This document shows, in pieces, positions 6,154 to 12,176 of a DNA stretch of 12,176 bases (position 1 is the stretch's first letter; each line of letters begins with the position of its first letter). The notes beneath the pieces are model-generated. The model did no database searches, had not been told where the DNA came from, and saw only the letters and a program-made list of their open reading frames with translations. The position numbers and the translations under genes are program-made. The stretch spans positions 1 through 12,176 of the forward strand of contig CAYVCG010000062.1 of NCBI GenBank assembly GCA_964449985.1, in the 5' to 3' direction. The stretch comes from CAYVCG01 sp964449985 (GTDB lineage: Bacteria > Bacillota > Clostridia > Lachnospirales > WRAX01).

Positions 6154-7326
6154 TTATTCCGTGGCATAGTTATCAAAATAGCCTTTTACAATAACAACAG
6201 GAGTTCCCTTATCGCCGCTGCCGGTTACGAGGTCGCATAAGCTGCCCAAAAGGTCTGCATACTTTCTAGGGGTTGTGCCTTCGCTATAGCTGGTTTTGCT
6301 TTGGTCTTTTTCACGAATCAGCTTTGCCACGGCGTTGGTCTTTTCTTCACCTGTTAAACCGCTAAATACGTTTTCTGCGACATATTTTATTTTTATTTCG
6401 TTTGGCCGCCCTCCAAGCCTCCTTGTATATGCTGGGGAAACGACTGGATCTGCCAGTTCCCAAATACCGCAGAACGGGTCTTTAAAAGCTCCATCCCCAT
6501 ACACAAGCACCTCAAGCTGCTTTCCCGTACGAGAGAGCAATTCATTACGGACAGATTCTACGAATGCGCCGCAATCCCTTGGGAACAGCTTTAATTCGGT
6601 CTCGGTGGAGATGTTTGAGCCAAGAACGCCATAATCAGGGTTATAACCGCTATCGCCGATAGGCTTGCTCAAAATATCGGACAGTGTGTAAACCGTCTGT
6701 GCGCCTGCTTTTATCAGCCTGTTTTTAGTTCTCATCCGCGTATGTATTTCGCAAACTAACACGTCTTTAGTAAACTTTAATATATCTCTAGGATCGCTGG
6801 ATACAAGGATTTCGATGTTCGGGTTTGCGCTTTTATATAAATCAATATAATTAACTCCGGTAAACGGATGCTTATAATTATTTGTTATTTCTATAAATCT
6901 TTCAGCGGGAATCGGCCCATTTGAAAGTTCATCAGCAATGTCGTCAATCATTTCCAAATCCATGATTGGGTTTCCAACTTCGTCCGAAGGGCATTGCAAA
7001 AGTACATATGTTTTATTAAGGCCTTGGGATATGCCTTTTAAAACATTAAAAAACCTATTGCGGCTCATTATAGGGAAAACCAAACCGGCAACACCACTAG
7101 GGAATTTTTCTTTAATATCTGCGGCGATATCGGCTGTTTGAGCAAAGTTGCCTTGTGCTTTTGCAACAACTGCCTCAGTAATACCAATAACGTCATTATC
7201 ATTTAGTGCTATACTATCCGTTTCACAGGCTTTAACAACAGAATCCGCAACAATCTGCACAAGGTTATCACCTTTGCTAATAATAGGAAGCCTGATACCG
7301 TATGCGCTCGTGCCCGTTAATCTCAT
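6154..7326 (-). CDS. Coenzyme F420-0:L-glutamate ligase (CofE)-like protein, 390 aa
   Basis: The family enzyme CofE adds glutamates to coenzyme F420-0 using GTP. Family signs here are the N-terminal GIRLPIISKGDNLVQIVADS and the LNDNDVIGITEAVVAKAQGN block, which mirrors the CofE 'gDilvv...ivsKaeG' motif. C-terminal blocks include YGDGAFKDPFCGIWELADP and RRLGGRPNEIKIKYV. At 390 residues it is much longer than a single-domain CofE of about 250. Such long forms occur in Firmicutes not known to make F420, so the true substrate is uncertain; another gamma-glutamyl or amide ligation is possible. The ATG at 7326 is chosen because GGAGGT sits seven bases upstream; a TTG at 7341 overlaps that site. It is divergent from a LysR regulator and has its own promoter. 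No further F420 synthesis genes are in the window. Confidence 0.8.
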   Translation of the reverse strand: MRLTGTSAYGIRLPIISKGDNLVQIVADSVVKACETDSIALNDNDVIGITEAVVAKAQGNFAQTADIAADIKEKFPSGVAGLVFPIMSRNRFFNVLKGISQGLNKTYVLLQCPSDEVGNPIMDLEMIDDIADELSNGPIPAERFIEITNNYKHPFTGVNYIDLYKSANPNIEILVSSDPRDILKFTKDVLVCEIHTRMRTKNRLIKAGAQTVYTLSDILSKPIGDSGYNPDYGVLGSNISTETELKLFPRDCGAFVESVRNELLSRTGKQLEVLVYGDGAFKDPFCGIWELADPVVSPAYTRRLGGRPNEIKIKYVAENVFSGLTGEEKTNAVAKLIREKDQSKTSYSEGTTPRKYADLLGSLCDLVTGSGDKGTPVVIVKGYFDNYATE

Positions 7327-7370
7327 ATTAATTACCTCCAAACTTTTGCTTGATTTTTTTATATAAATTT

Positions 7371-7399
7371 ATTATAATTAATTAATAATCATAAGTAAA
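7371..7399 (-). promoter_or_regulatory. Promoter of the CofE-like gene
   Basis: On the minus strand TTTACT (7394-7399), 17 bases, then a perfect TATAAT (7371-7376). Transcription would start near 7364, about 38 bases before the ATG at 7326. Confidence 0.7.
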
Positions 7400-7402
7400 A
7401 TT

Positions 7403-7441
7403 GATATTATTTATATCTAGCATAATTGGATATTATGATAT
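7403..7441. promoter_or_regulatory. Cluster of four GATAT half-sites: candidate LysR operator
   Basis: GATAT at 7403-7407, its complement ATATC at 7413-7417, and GATAT at 7429-7433 and 7437-7441. The first two form a perfect palindrome with a five-base centre. The second and third face each other across 11 bases. GATATTAT repeats directly at 7403 and 7429. Relative to the predicted start of the CofE-like gene they span about -39 to -77, where LysR-type regulators usually bind. The region is AT-rich, so some chance matching is expected. Confidence 0.5.
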
Positions 7442-7559
7442 GCTGTTTTATCGCAGGGGTTTGGTAACTTTATTTTATTTAATTTTTTTACAGCCTGACT
7501 ATAGTACTTCTCATGGTTTACTCTAATGTAATATAAGTATTATTTAATGGAGGCATAAA

Positions 7560-8465
7560 ATGGATAATATTGAAATACCGCTCGATTTATACAAAATTTT
7601 TTGTACGGTTGTTGCAACGGGTAGCATGTCCGTTGCTGCTAGAGAGCTTTATGTGTCTCAACCTGCCATCAGCATGGCGATACGCCAACTGGAACAGCGT
7701 TTTGGCCGCCCGTTGCTTGTGCGCTCATCAAAGGGTATTAGAACAACGCCGGAGGGTGAAGTGCTGTATAAATATGTAAGTCAGGGCCTTGGCCTTATTA
7801 AAATGGCAGAAAAGAAATATTTTGAGATGCATGACCTGGAGATGGGAGAGGTGCGTATAGGCGCCAATGATACTATATTGACGCACTATTTGTTGCCGTA
7901 TATTGAAAAATACATACAGTCTTATGAGTTTATAAATATCAAGGCGACAAATAAGACATCTGCAGAAACCGTTAATCTTCTTAAAACTGGAAAGGTTGAT
8001 ATTGTTTTTGTAAACCTTCCGCTTCAAGAGGATGATAATATTGAGATTTTTGAGTGTATGACAATTCACGACTGTATAATCGGCGGAACAAAATTTATGG
8101 AACTTGCGAAAGATGGCATATCAATAAAAGATATAAATAACTATCCGCTGTTACTTTTAGAGAAGGCAAGCATAACCCGTGGTTTTATTGATAAATATGC
8201 CGGCAATCATGGAACCATACTTATACCTAAAATTGAATTGGGAAGTATGGATCTTTTATTAAACTTTGCAAGCATAAATTTGGGAATAACTTTCACTGTA
8301 AAAGAGTTTTATCAAGATGTTTTATCTGAAAAGCAGCTTTATGAAATACCTGTTAGGGAACCAATACCGCCAAGGTCTATCGGTTTGGCAAAGCTTAAAG
8401 GTGTGCCTTTGTCATATGCCGCCAGCAAATTTACGGATTTTATAAAATTGGACAGCAAAAGCTGA
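7560..8465 (+). CDS. LysR-type transcriptional regulator
   Basis: A cytoplasmic DNA-binding regulator, normally a tetramer, which responds to a small effector. The 301 residues are the usual length. Residues about 8-67 form the winged helix-turn-helix: YKIFCTVVATGSMSVAARE, then the recognition helix in SQPAISMAIRQLEQRFG, then LLVRSSKGIRTTPEGEVL. A linker helix follows (about 70-90), then the periplasmic-binding-protein-like effector domain (about 92-295) opening with GEVRIGANDTILTHYLLPY. The effector cannot be predicted. GGAGG lies six bases before the ATG. It is divergent from the CofE-like gene, and the GATAT cluster lies between them, so that gene is its most likely target, along with its own promoter. 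purC follows after only 34 bases, so read-through is possible. I found no convincing promoter for it. Confidence 0.95.
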   Translation: MDNIEIPLDLYKIFCTVVATGSMSVAARELYVSQPAISMAIRQLEQRFGRPLLVRSSKGIRTTPEGEVLYKYVSQGLGLIKMAEKKYFEMHDLEMGEVRIGANDTILTHYLLPYIEKYIQSYEFINIKATNKTSAETVNLLKTGKVDIVFVNLPLQEDDNIEIFECMTIHDCIIGGTKFMELAKDGISIKDINNYPLLLLEKASITRGFIDKYAGNHGTILIPKIELGSMDLLLNFASINLGITFTVKEFYQDVLSEKQLYEIPVREPIPPRSIGLAKLKGVPLSYAASKFTDFIKLDSKS

Positions 8466-8499
8466 GTTATTAAACAATAATGAGAGGATGAATTTTTTT

Positions 8500-9177
8500 A
8501 TGAAGCTTATGTATGAGGGTAAAACCAAAAACGTTTTTATGCTTGACGATGGAAACTATTTACTAAAGCTAAAAGACGATGCTACAGGAAAGGACGGCGT
8601 TTTTGATCCGGGCGAAAATTCCGTTGGGCTTACTATTGAAGGGCTTGGGAGAGAATCCTTGCGCCTTAGCAAGCATTTCTTTGAGCTTATAGAAGCGGCC
8701 GGCTTTCCAACGCATTATGTTGATTGCGATATAGATGCCGTAACAATGACGGTTAAACCAGCAAAGGTTTTCGGCAAAGGCTTGGAAGTTATATGCCGAT
8801 ATAAAGCTGTAGGTAGTTTTTTCCGCAGATATGGCGATTATATAACTGAGGGCTCGGATTTGGACGGTTTTATAGAGATGACATTAAAGGATGACAAACG
8901 TCAGGATCCACCGATAACAAAAGATGCTCTCGAAGCGCTTAATATTATGGCAGGCGATGAATATGAACAAATAAAATTGCTTGGAAGGCAGATTTGCGAT
9001 ATAATAAAGGAAGAGCTTAGCAAAAAAGGGCTTGTGCTGTATGATATAAAGCTGGAGTTCGGTATAGTAAATGGCAAGGTTGTTTTGATTGATGAGATTT
9101 CGGGCGGAAATATGCGTGTTTATAAGGATGGAATGATCATAGAGCCTATGGATATGACGAAATATATTCTTAATTAA
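8500..9177 (+). CDS. purC: Phosphoribosylaminoimidazole-succinocarboxamide (SAICAR) synthase
   Basis: Purine synthesis enzyme: joins aspartate to CAIR with ATP to give SAICAR, in the cytoplasm. The 225 residues are close to the usual length of about 235. Family signs are the N-terminal YEGKTKNVF, the KDDATGKDGVFDPGE nucleotide-site region, VICRYKAVGSFFRRYG, KDDKRQDPPI, and DIKLEFG (182-188) followed by DEISGGNMR (198-206). The last motif differs from the DEIsPDtcR-like form common in PurC, so this belongs to a divergent branch. The ATG at 8500 is preferred: the GAGAGGA ribosome site at 8482-8488 abuts an in-frame ATG at 8488, leaving no spacing for it. It lies 34 bases after the LysR gene and 37 before smpB. 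No other purine genes and no purine riboswitch are in the window. Confidence 0.93.
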   Translation: MKLMYEGKTKNVFMLDDGNYLLKLKDDATGKDGVFDPGENSVGLTIEGLGRESLRLSKHFFELIEAAGFPTHYVDCDIDAVTMTVKPAKVFGKGLEVICRYKAVGSFFRRYGDYITEGSDLDGFIEMTLKDDKRQDPPITKDALEALNIMAGDEYEQIKLLGRQICDIIKEELSKKGLVLYDIKLEFGIVNGKVVLIDEISGGNMRVYKDGMIIEPMDMTKYILN

Positions 9178-9214
9178 GCCTGGAGCTCTTTTATTAAGGA
9201 GGGAATGCAAGCTT

Positions 9215-9685
9215 ATGGTAAAAGAAAAGACAGGAATAAAGCTTATAGCGAACAACAAAAAGGCCACGCATGATTATTTCATAGAGGAAACGTTTCAGGC
9301 AGGCATATCCCTTTCCGGAACAGAAGTAAAGTCTCTTAGGGCTGGGCGTTGCAATGTGCGTGAAAGCTACGTGAGCATTGATAATAGGGAGGCATATGTA
9401 GTTAATATGCATATAAGCCCATATGAGCAAGGCAATATTTTTAATAAAGACCCTTTGCGCAAGCGGAAGCTGCTTTTGCATAAATGGCAGATAAACAAGC
9501 TGATTGGCGCAATAACCCGCGATGGTTATACCATTGTGCCTGTTAAGGTTTATTTTGCTGGGAGTTATGTCAAGCTGGATATAGGCATAGCAAAAGGTAA
9601 AAAGCTGTATGACAAGAGGCATTCTATAGCCGAGAGGGATTATAAGAGGGATATGCAGAAGGAGTTTAAAGAGCGGAATCATTAG
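9215..9685 (+). CDS. smpB: SsrA-binding protein SmpB
   Basis: RNA-binding partner of tmRNA (ssrA) in trans-translation, which frees ribosomes stalled on broken mRNA and tags the nascent peptide. The 156 residues are typical. The beta-barrel core contains KKATHDYFIEETFQAGISL, then SGTEVKSLRAGRCNVRESYV. Next come the HISPYEQGNIFNKDPLRKRKLLLH block and, at the C-terminus, KGKKLYDKRHSIAERDYKRD, the basic tail that forms a helix in the mRNA channel. The AAGGAGGG site (9196-9203) is 11 bases before the ATG, slightly long. A nearer ATG at 9205 is out of frame. It lies 37 bases after purC on the same strand with no terminator between, so co-transcription is likely. No tmRNA gene follows within the window. 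Confidence 0.97.
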   Translation: MVKEKTGIKLIANNKKATHDYFIEETFQAGISLSGTEVKSLRAGRCNVRESYVSIDNREAYVVNMHISPYEQGNIFNKDPLRKRKLLLHKWQINKLIGAITRDGYTIVPVKVYFAGSYVKLDIGIAKGKKLYDKRHSIAERDYKRDMQKEFKERNH

Positions 9686-9774
9686 GGGATGTATTAATCC
9701 GTCTTAAATGCAACAATACAAGCTTAAACTTTTGCTTGAAAAGTCAAGGCTGTAGACAATTAATTGAGTCATGC

Positions 9775-9843
9775 GGACGCGCAATGCGCGCCCCTACAGA
9801 AATTCCGTTTTATGCCATTTGTAGGGGCGGCCATTGGCCGTCC
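9775..9843. repeat. 69-base palindromic repeat that folds as a four-way junction
   Basis: Every base outside the loops can pair. GGAC (9775-9778) pairs with GTCC (9840-9843) as the closing stem. Arm 1 is GCGC-AAT-GCGC (9779-9789). The long arm is GCCCCTACA (9790-9798) with TGTAGGGGC (9820-9828) around a 21-base loop. Arm 2 is GGCC-ATT-GGCC (9829-9839). It can be read as two inverted copies of a unit TGTAGGGGC-NNNN-ATT-NNNN-GTCC whose four-base arms differ but stay self-complementary. It resembles short dispersed intergenic repeats of clostridial genomes, and I know of no named family for it. It lies between convergent smpB and murA. Confidence 0.8.
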
Positions 9844-9872
9844 ATTATAAATTTTAGTATTTGTCAGCATCG

Positions 9873-9909
9873 TAAGGGGGAACTTTTTATCAAAAAAAGT
9901 TACCCCTTA
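9873..9909. terminator. Long hairpin between convergent smpB and murA
   Basis: TAAGGGG (9873-9879) pairs with CCCCTTA (9903-9909); then one G-A mismatch; then AACTTTTT (9881-9888) pairs with AAAAAGTT (9894-9901). Located 13 bases past the end of murA and about 190 past smpB, it probably stops transcription from both sides. It is related to the hairpin at 4285-4320, sharing GGGGAACTTTTT and CCCCTT(T)AATCAT. Confidence 0.65.
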
Positions 9910-9921
9910 ATCATACCCATC

Positions 9922-11187
9922 CTATGCCAGCGATGTATTCACTCGCTCTATACATGCGCCTAGTTTTCTCAATTTATTTTCAATATCTTCATACCCGCGG
10001 TCTATATATTTAACATTACTGATAGTTGTTTTTCCTTCTGCTGCAAGCGCAGCAATAACCAGCGCAGCCCCAGCTCTTAAATCCGTTGCTGTAACGTCAG
10101 CACCGGTGAGCCTGCCTACCCCTTCGACAACGGCTGTCCTGCCGTCAACACTAATATCGCAGCCCAGTCGTTTTAGTTCATTTATATATTGAAATCTATT
10201 TTCGAATACCGTTTCTGTTATAATGCTTGTACCCTTTGAAAGAGTCAGAAGGGCAGTCATCTGTGGTTGCAAATCCGTTGGATAGCCGGGATAATACATG
10301 GTTTTTAAGTTTGCTGGGGATATAGGCGAGTTTCCGATAACGCGTATATAATCGTCGCCTTCTATAACTGTGCAATTTATTTCCCTAAGCTTTGCAGAAA
10401 CTGATTCCATATGTTTTGGGATAATATTGCGCACAGTAACGTCTCCACCCGTAATTGCAGAGGCAATCATATATGTTCCGGCCTCAATTTGGTCCGGAAT
10501 AATCGTGTATTCCCCTCCGTGCAGGTCTTTAACGCCCTTTATTCTAATAATATCAGTTCCGGCGCCTTTAATATTCGCGCCAAGTATATTCAAAAAGTTC
10601 GCCGTATCAACGATATGGGGTTCTTTGGCCGCATTTTCAATAATTGTCGTCCCTTCGGCAAAGACAGCCGCAGACATAATATTAATCGTAGCACCAACGC
10701 TGGCCATATCCAAATATATATGAGCGCCAATGAGCCTATCTGCATAAGCCTTGACCATACCGTGTTCGATTTTTACTGTTGCTCCTAATGCTTCAAAGCC
10801 TTTTATATGCTGATCTATGGGTCTTGAGCCAAAATTACATCCGCCGGGCAGCGCAACTTCCGCCTTTTTCATTCTGCCAAGCAAAGCACCGATAAGATAA
10901 TATGATGCACGCATCTTTCTTACTGATTCAAAATTAGCATAAAAACTGTTTAAACCGGTGGAATCAATGCGAAGCGTATGCTGATCTAAAAATTCACATT
11001 TAACGCCGATTTTTGAAAGCGCATCAATAAAGCATGACACATCTTCAATGTGCGGCAGATTATCAACAACACAAACACCGCTGGCGCAAATCGCAGCGGG
11101 AATAATAGCGACCGATGCATTTTTAGCGCCGCTTATAAAAACCTCGCCAAAAAGCCGTTTCTGGCCCGTGATTACCAAGTGTTCCAT
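9922..11187 (-). CDS. murA: UDP-N-acetylglucosamine 1-carboxyvinyltransferase (MurA)
   Basis: Catalyses the first committed step of peptidoglycan synthesis: transfer of enolpyruvate from PEP to UDP-GlcNAc in the cytoplasm. The 421 residues match the family. K22 (in SGAKNA), the catalytic-loop cysteine C117 (in PGGCNFGSRPID), D305 (in YPTDLQPQ), R371 (in DLRAGAA) and R397 (in DRGYE) all sit at or near the E. coli numbering, so the enzyme should be active; a cysteine rather than aspartate in the loop predicts the usual fosfomycin-sensitive class. Firmicutes often have two paralogues, and the sequence alone does not say whether this is MurA or MurZ. The ribosome site is the moderate AAAGGTG, seven bases upstream. 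The YycI-like gene lies 180 bases upstream on the same strand. Confidence 0.97.
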   Translation of the reverse strand: MEHLVITGQKRLFGEVFISGAKNASVAIIPAAICASGVCVVDNLPHIEDVSCFIDALSKIGVKCEFLDQHTLRIDSTGLNSFYANFESVRKMRASYYLIGALLGRMKKAEVALPGGCNFGSRPIDQHIKGFEALGATVKIEHGMVKAYADRLIGAHIYLDMASVGATINIMSAAVFAEGTTIIENAAKEPHIVDTANFLNILGANIKGAGTDIIRIKGVKDLHGGEYTIIPDQIEAGTYMIASAITGGDVTVRNIIPKHMESVSAKLREINCTVIEGDDYIRVIGNSPISPANLKTMYYPGYPTDLQPQMTALLTLSKGTSIITETVFENRFQYINELKRLGCDISVDGRTAVVEGVGRLTGADVTATDLRAGAALVIAALAAEGKTTISNVKYIDRGYEDIENKLRKLGACIERVNTSLA

Positions 11188-11215
11188 TAAAGCACACCTT
11201 TCAAATATATGGGTT

Positions 11216-11233
11216 AAGCGGGGCTTTCCGCTT
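11216..11233. other. Small GC hairpin in the murA leader
   Basis: AAGCGG (11216-11221) pairs with CCGCTT (11228-11233) around GGCTTT. On the plus strand TATTTTT follows, giving a terminator-like look, but no plus-strand gene reads into it. On the minus strand it would lie in the murA leader about 30 bases before the start codon. Confidence 0.4.
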
Positions 11234-11367
11234 TATTTTTCAAATAAACTAACTAAATATAATTCACCGCTATTTAAATAAAGAACCAATTAAAAACAAA
11301 TTGAAATAAATCAACATGATGAATTATAACATTAATATCTATAACTTAAAAGTGTTTTTTTAAATAA

Positions 11368-12176
11368 TTATTTTATTGTATTCGTATATGCGTTTATTAA
11401 AAATGGCTCACCTCTTGTAGTCGTATAAAACCTATAAAATGGGTCTGCCTTTAGCGTTGCTGTTATGTCAGTTACGTTATCTTCAACCCTATAAACAACA
11501 TCCATTTTTGTCACTTTTATCTGCTCTGTATTTGCTCCATAGTTGTTGCGCAATTCGTGCATAAGGGAATATAAAGCCTCATCGGGCGAATAAATTTCTC
11601 GCTCATCAAGTAATGCATGAGGGATATAAAAATTCCCTTTGACTTGAATGATGCCATTATCGGTTACTCTAAACCGGACATAACTTGAATAAACGGAGAT
11701 GGCATTGTAAACAGTTCTGTATTCTATCGTATAATACCCATCTTTCAAAGGTTGGGCATAATCGAACGATAGATTTAGGCTTTCATTAAGCCTGTTAAAT
11801 TTTTTGACTAGGTCATCGCATTGCTGCTTTGCATTTTCTAAAGTAAATTCAATTTTCCCCATACCTCGCGGGATCTCGAAAAGAAAACCTGTCTTTTCAA
11901 AAGACAATTCTTCATTATCCGTTGATAGGATTATTTTACCAAATTCCTCTGTCTTTTTTAAATCATTTGAATTGCTGCAAAGAATTTCGGCTATATAAGC
12001 AATATTGTTTTGGAATGGATATGATAACAGATCAAGCTGTTTAAGCGGCATAAAACCCTTTATTACTTCTGTTTCAATAGTTATGCCGTTTGTTTCTAGC
12101 AAAGAAACTATAGATTTTTCTTGCTCCTGTGTTATTCTGTATTTGCTTTTTTCAACAAAGTTCAAAACCGCCAGCA
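11368..12176 (-). CDS. YycI-like regulatory protein of the WalRK (YycFG) system, 5' end outside the window
   Basis: YycI and YycH are membrane-anchored extracellular proteins that adjust the WalK/YycG sensor kinase, which governs cell-wall turnover. The reading frame stays open to the window edge: in-frame codons before the TTG at 12163-12165 read LAV, so the gene starts outside. The LAVLNFVEKS stretch looks like the end of an N-terminal membrane helix. The rest (about 265 residues) is polar, with a C-terminal half containing FDYAQPLKDGYYTIEYR and SPDEALYSLMHEL, and ending FYRFYTTTRGEPFLINAYTN, close to the 'tG...yyvNA.tG' ending of YycI proteins. Position just before murA fits a wall-synthesis neighbourhood; walR, walK and yycH would be expected upstream, beyond the edge. 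The family call rests on this pattern and is moderately sure. Confidence 0.7.
   Translation of the reverse strand, partial: LAVLNFVEKSKYRITQEQEKSIVSLLETNGITIETEVIKGFMPLKQLDLLSYPFQNNIAYIAEILCSNSNDLKKTEEFGKIILSTDNEELSFEKTGFLFEIPRGMGKIEFTLENAKQQCDDLVKKFNRLNESLNLSFDYAQPLKDGYYTIEYRTVYNAISVYSSYVRFRVTDNGIIQVKGNFYIPHALLDEREIYSPDEALYSLMHELRNNYGANTEQIKVTKMDVVYRVEDNVTDITATLKADPFYRFYTTTRGEPFLINAYTNTIK

Noticed and set aside
7327..7341. TTG at 7341 as start of the CofE-like gene
   Set aside because: It overlaps the GGAGGT ribosome site that serves the ATG at 7326.
7442..7559. Promoter for the LysR gene
   Set aside because: TTTACA, TATAGT and TATAAG elements are present but none is paired with a partner at 16-18 bases.
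8488..8499. ATG at 8488 as start of purC
   Set aside because: The ribosome site directly abuts it, and it adds residues not expected before the conserved YEGKTK start.
9194..9682. Long open frame on the minus strand opposite smpB
   Set aside because: smpB is unmistakable on the plus strand; the opposite frame has no ribosome site or family resemblance.
9719..9738. CAAGC/GCTTG hairpin after smpB as its terminator
   Set aside because: The stem has only five pairs and is followed by A residues, not T residues; the hairpin at 9873-9909 is a better candidate.
9686..9921. tmRNA gene (ssrA) after smpB
   Set aside because: The gap is only 236 bases and is filled by the palindromic repeat and terminator; there is no tag-peptide reading frame or tRNA-like end.

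Overview
The window looks like chromosomal DNA from a low-GC, Gram-positive anaerobe of the class Clostridia (an Oscillospiraceae/Ruminococcaceae-like background is my inference). The grounds are strong AGGAGG-type ribosome sites, TTGACA/TATAAT-type promoters, a T-box leader, the rpsF-ssb-rpsR order, a YycI-like gene next to murA, and a eukaryote-like (type 2) isoleucyl-tRNA synthetase. Most genes are housekeeping and no large mobile element is visible. The unusual material is in small or intergenic structures.

Layout. 1-345: a tiny minus-strand gene for a 27-residue membrane peptide of the putative holin-like / type I toxin class, whose ribosome site is folded into a hairpin; then a promoter. 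346-726: a 126-residue conserved-type protein of unknown function with a C-terminal membrane helix, closed by a terminator. 812-4278: promoter, isoleucine-specific T-box riboswitch (AUC specifier) and ileS. 4285-4320: a long hairpin between convergent genes. 4339-4884 (-): a DUF4865-family protein. 4951-6130 (-): promoter, rpsF, ssb, rpsR and a strong terminator, i.e. the ribosomal S6 / single-strand-binding protein / S18 operon.

6154-7326 (-) is a long CofE-like (coenzyme F420-0:L-glutamate ligase family) protein, divergent from a LysR regulator at 7560-8465 (+). The intergenic gap has a near-consensus promoter for the CofE-like gene, and four GATAT half-sites directly upstream of its -35 box, placed as a LysR-type operator would be. 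8500-9177 (+) is purC (purine synthesis) and 9215-9685 (+) smpB (trans-translation). The gap at 9686-9921 holds a 69-base element that folds perfectly into a four-way junction and a second copy of the 4285-type hairpin. 9922-11187 (-) is murA (first committed step of peptidoglycan synthesis), and 11368-12176 (-) is a YycI-like protein cut by the window edge. YycI tunes the WalRK (YycFG) cell-wall sensor system, so the last two genes form a plausible envelope cluster.

The points most worth a second look are the four-way-junction repeat with covarying arms, the CofE-like/LysR pair with its GATAT cluster, and the hidden toxin-like gene with a possible two-state leader. I saw no CRISPR array, tRNA, rRNA or transposase.
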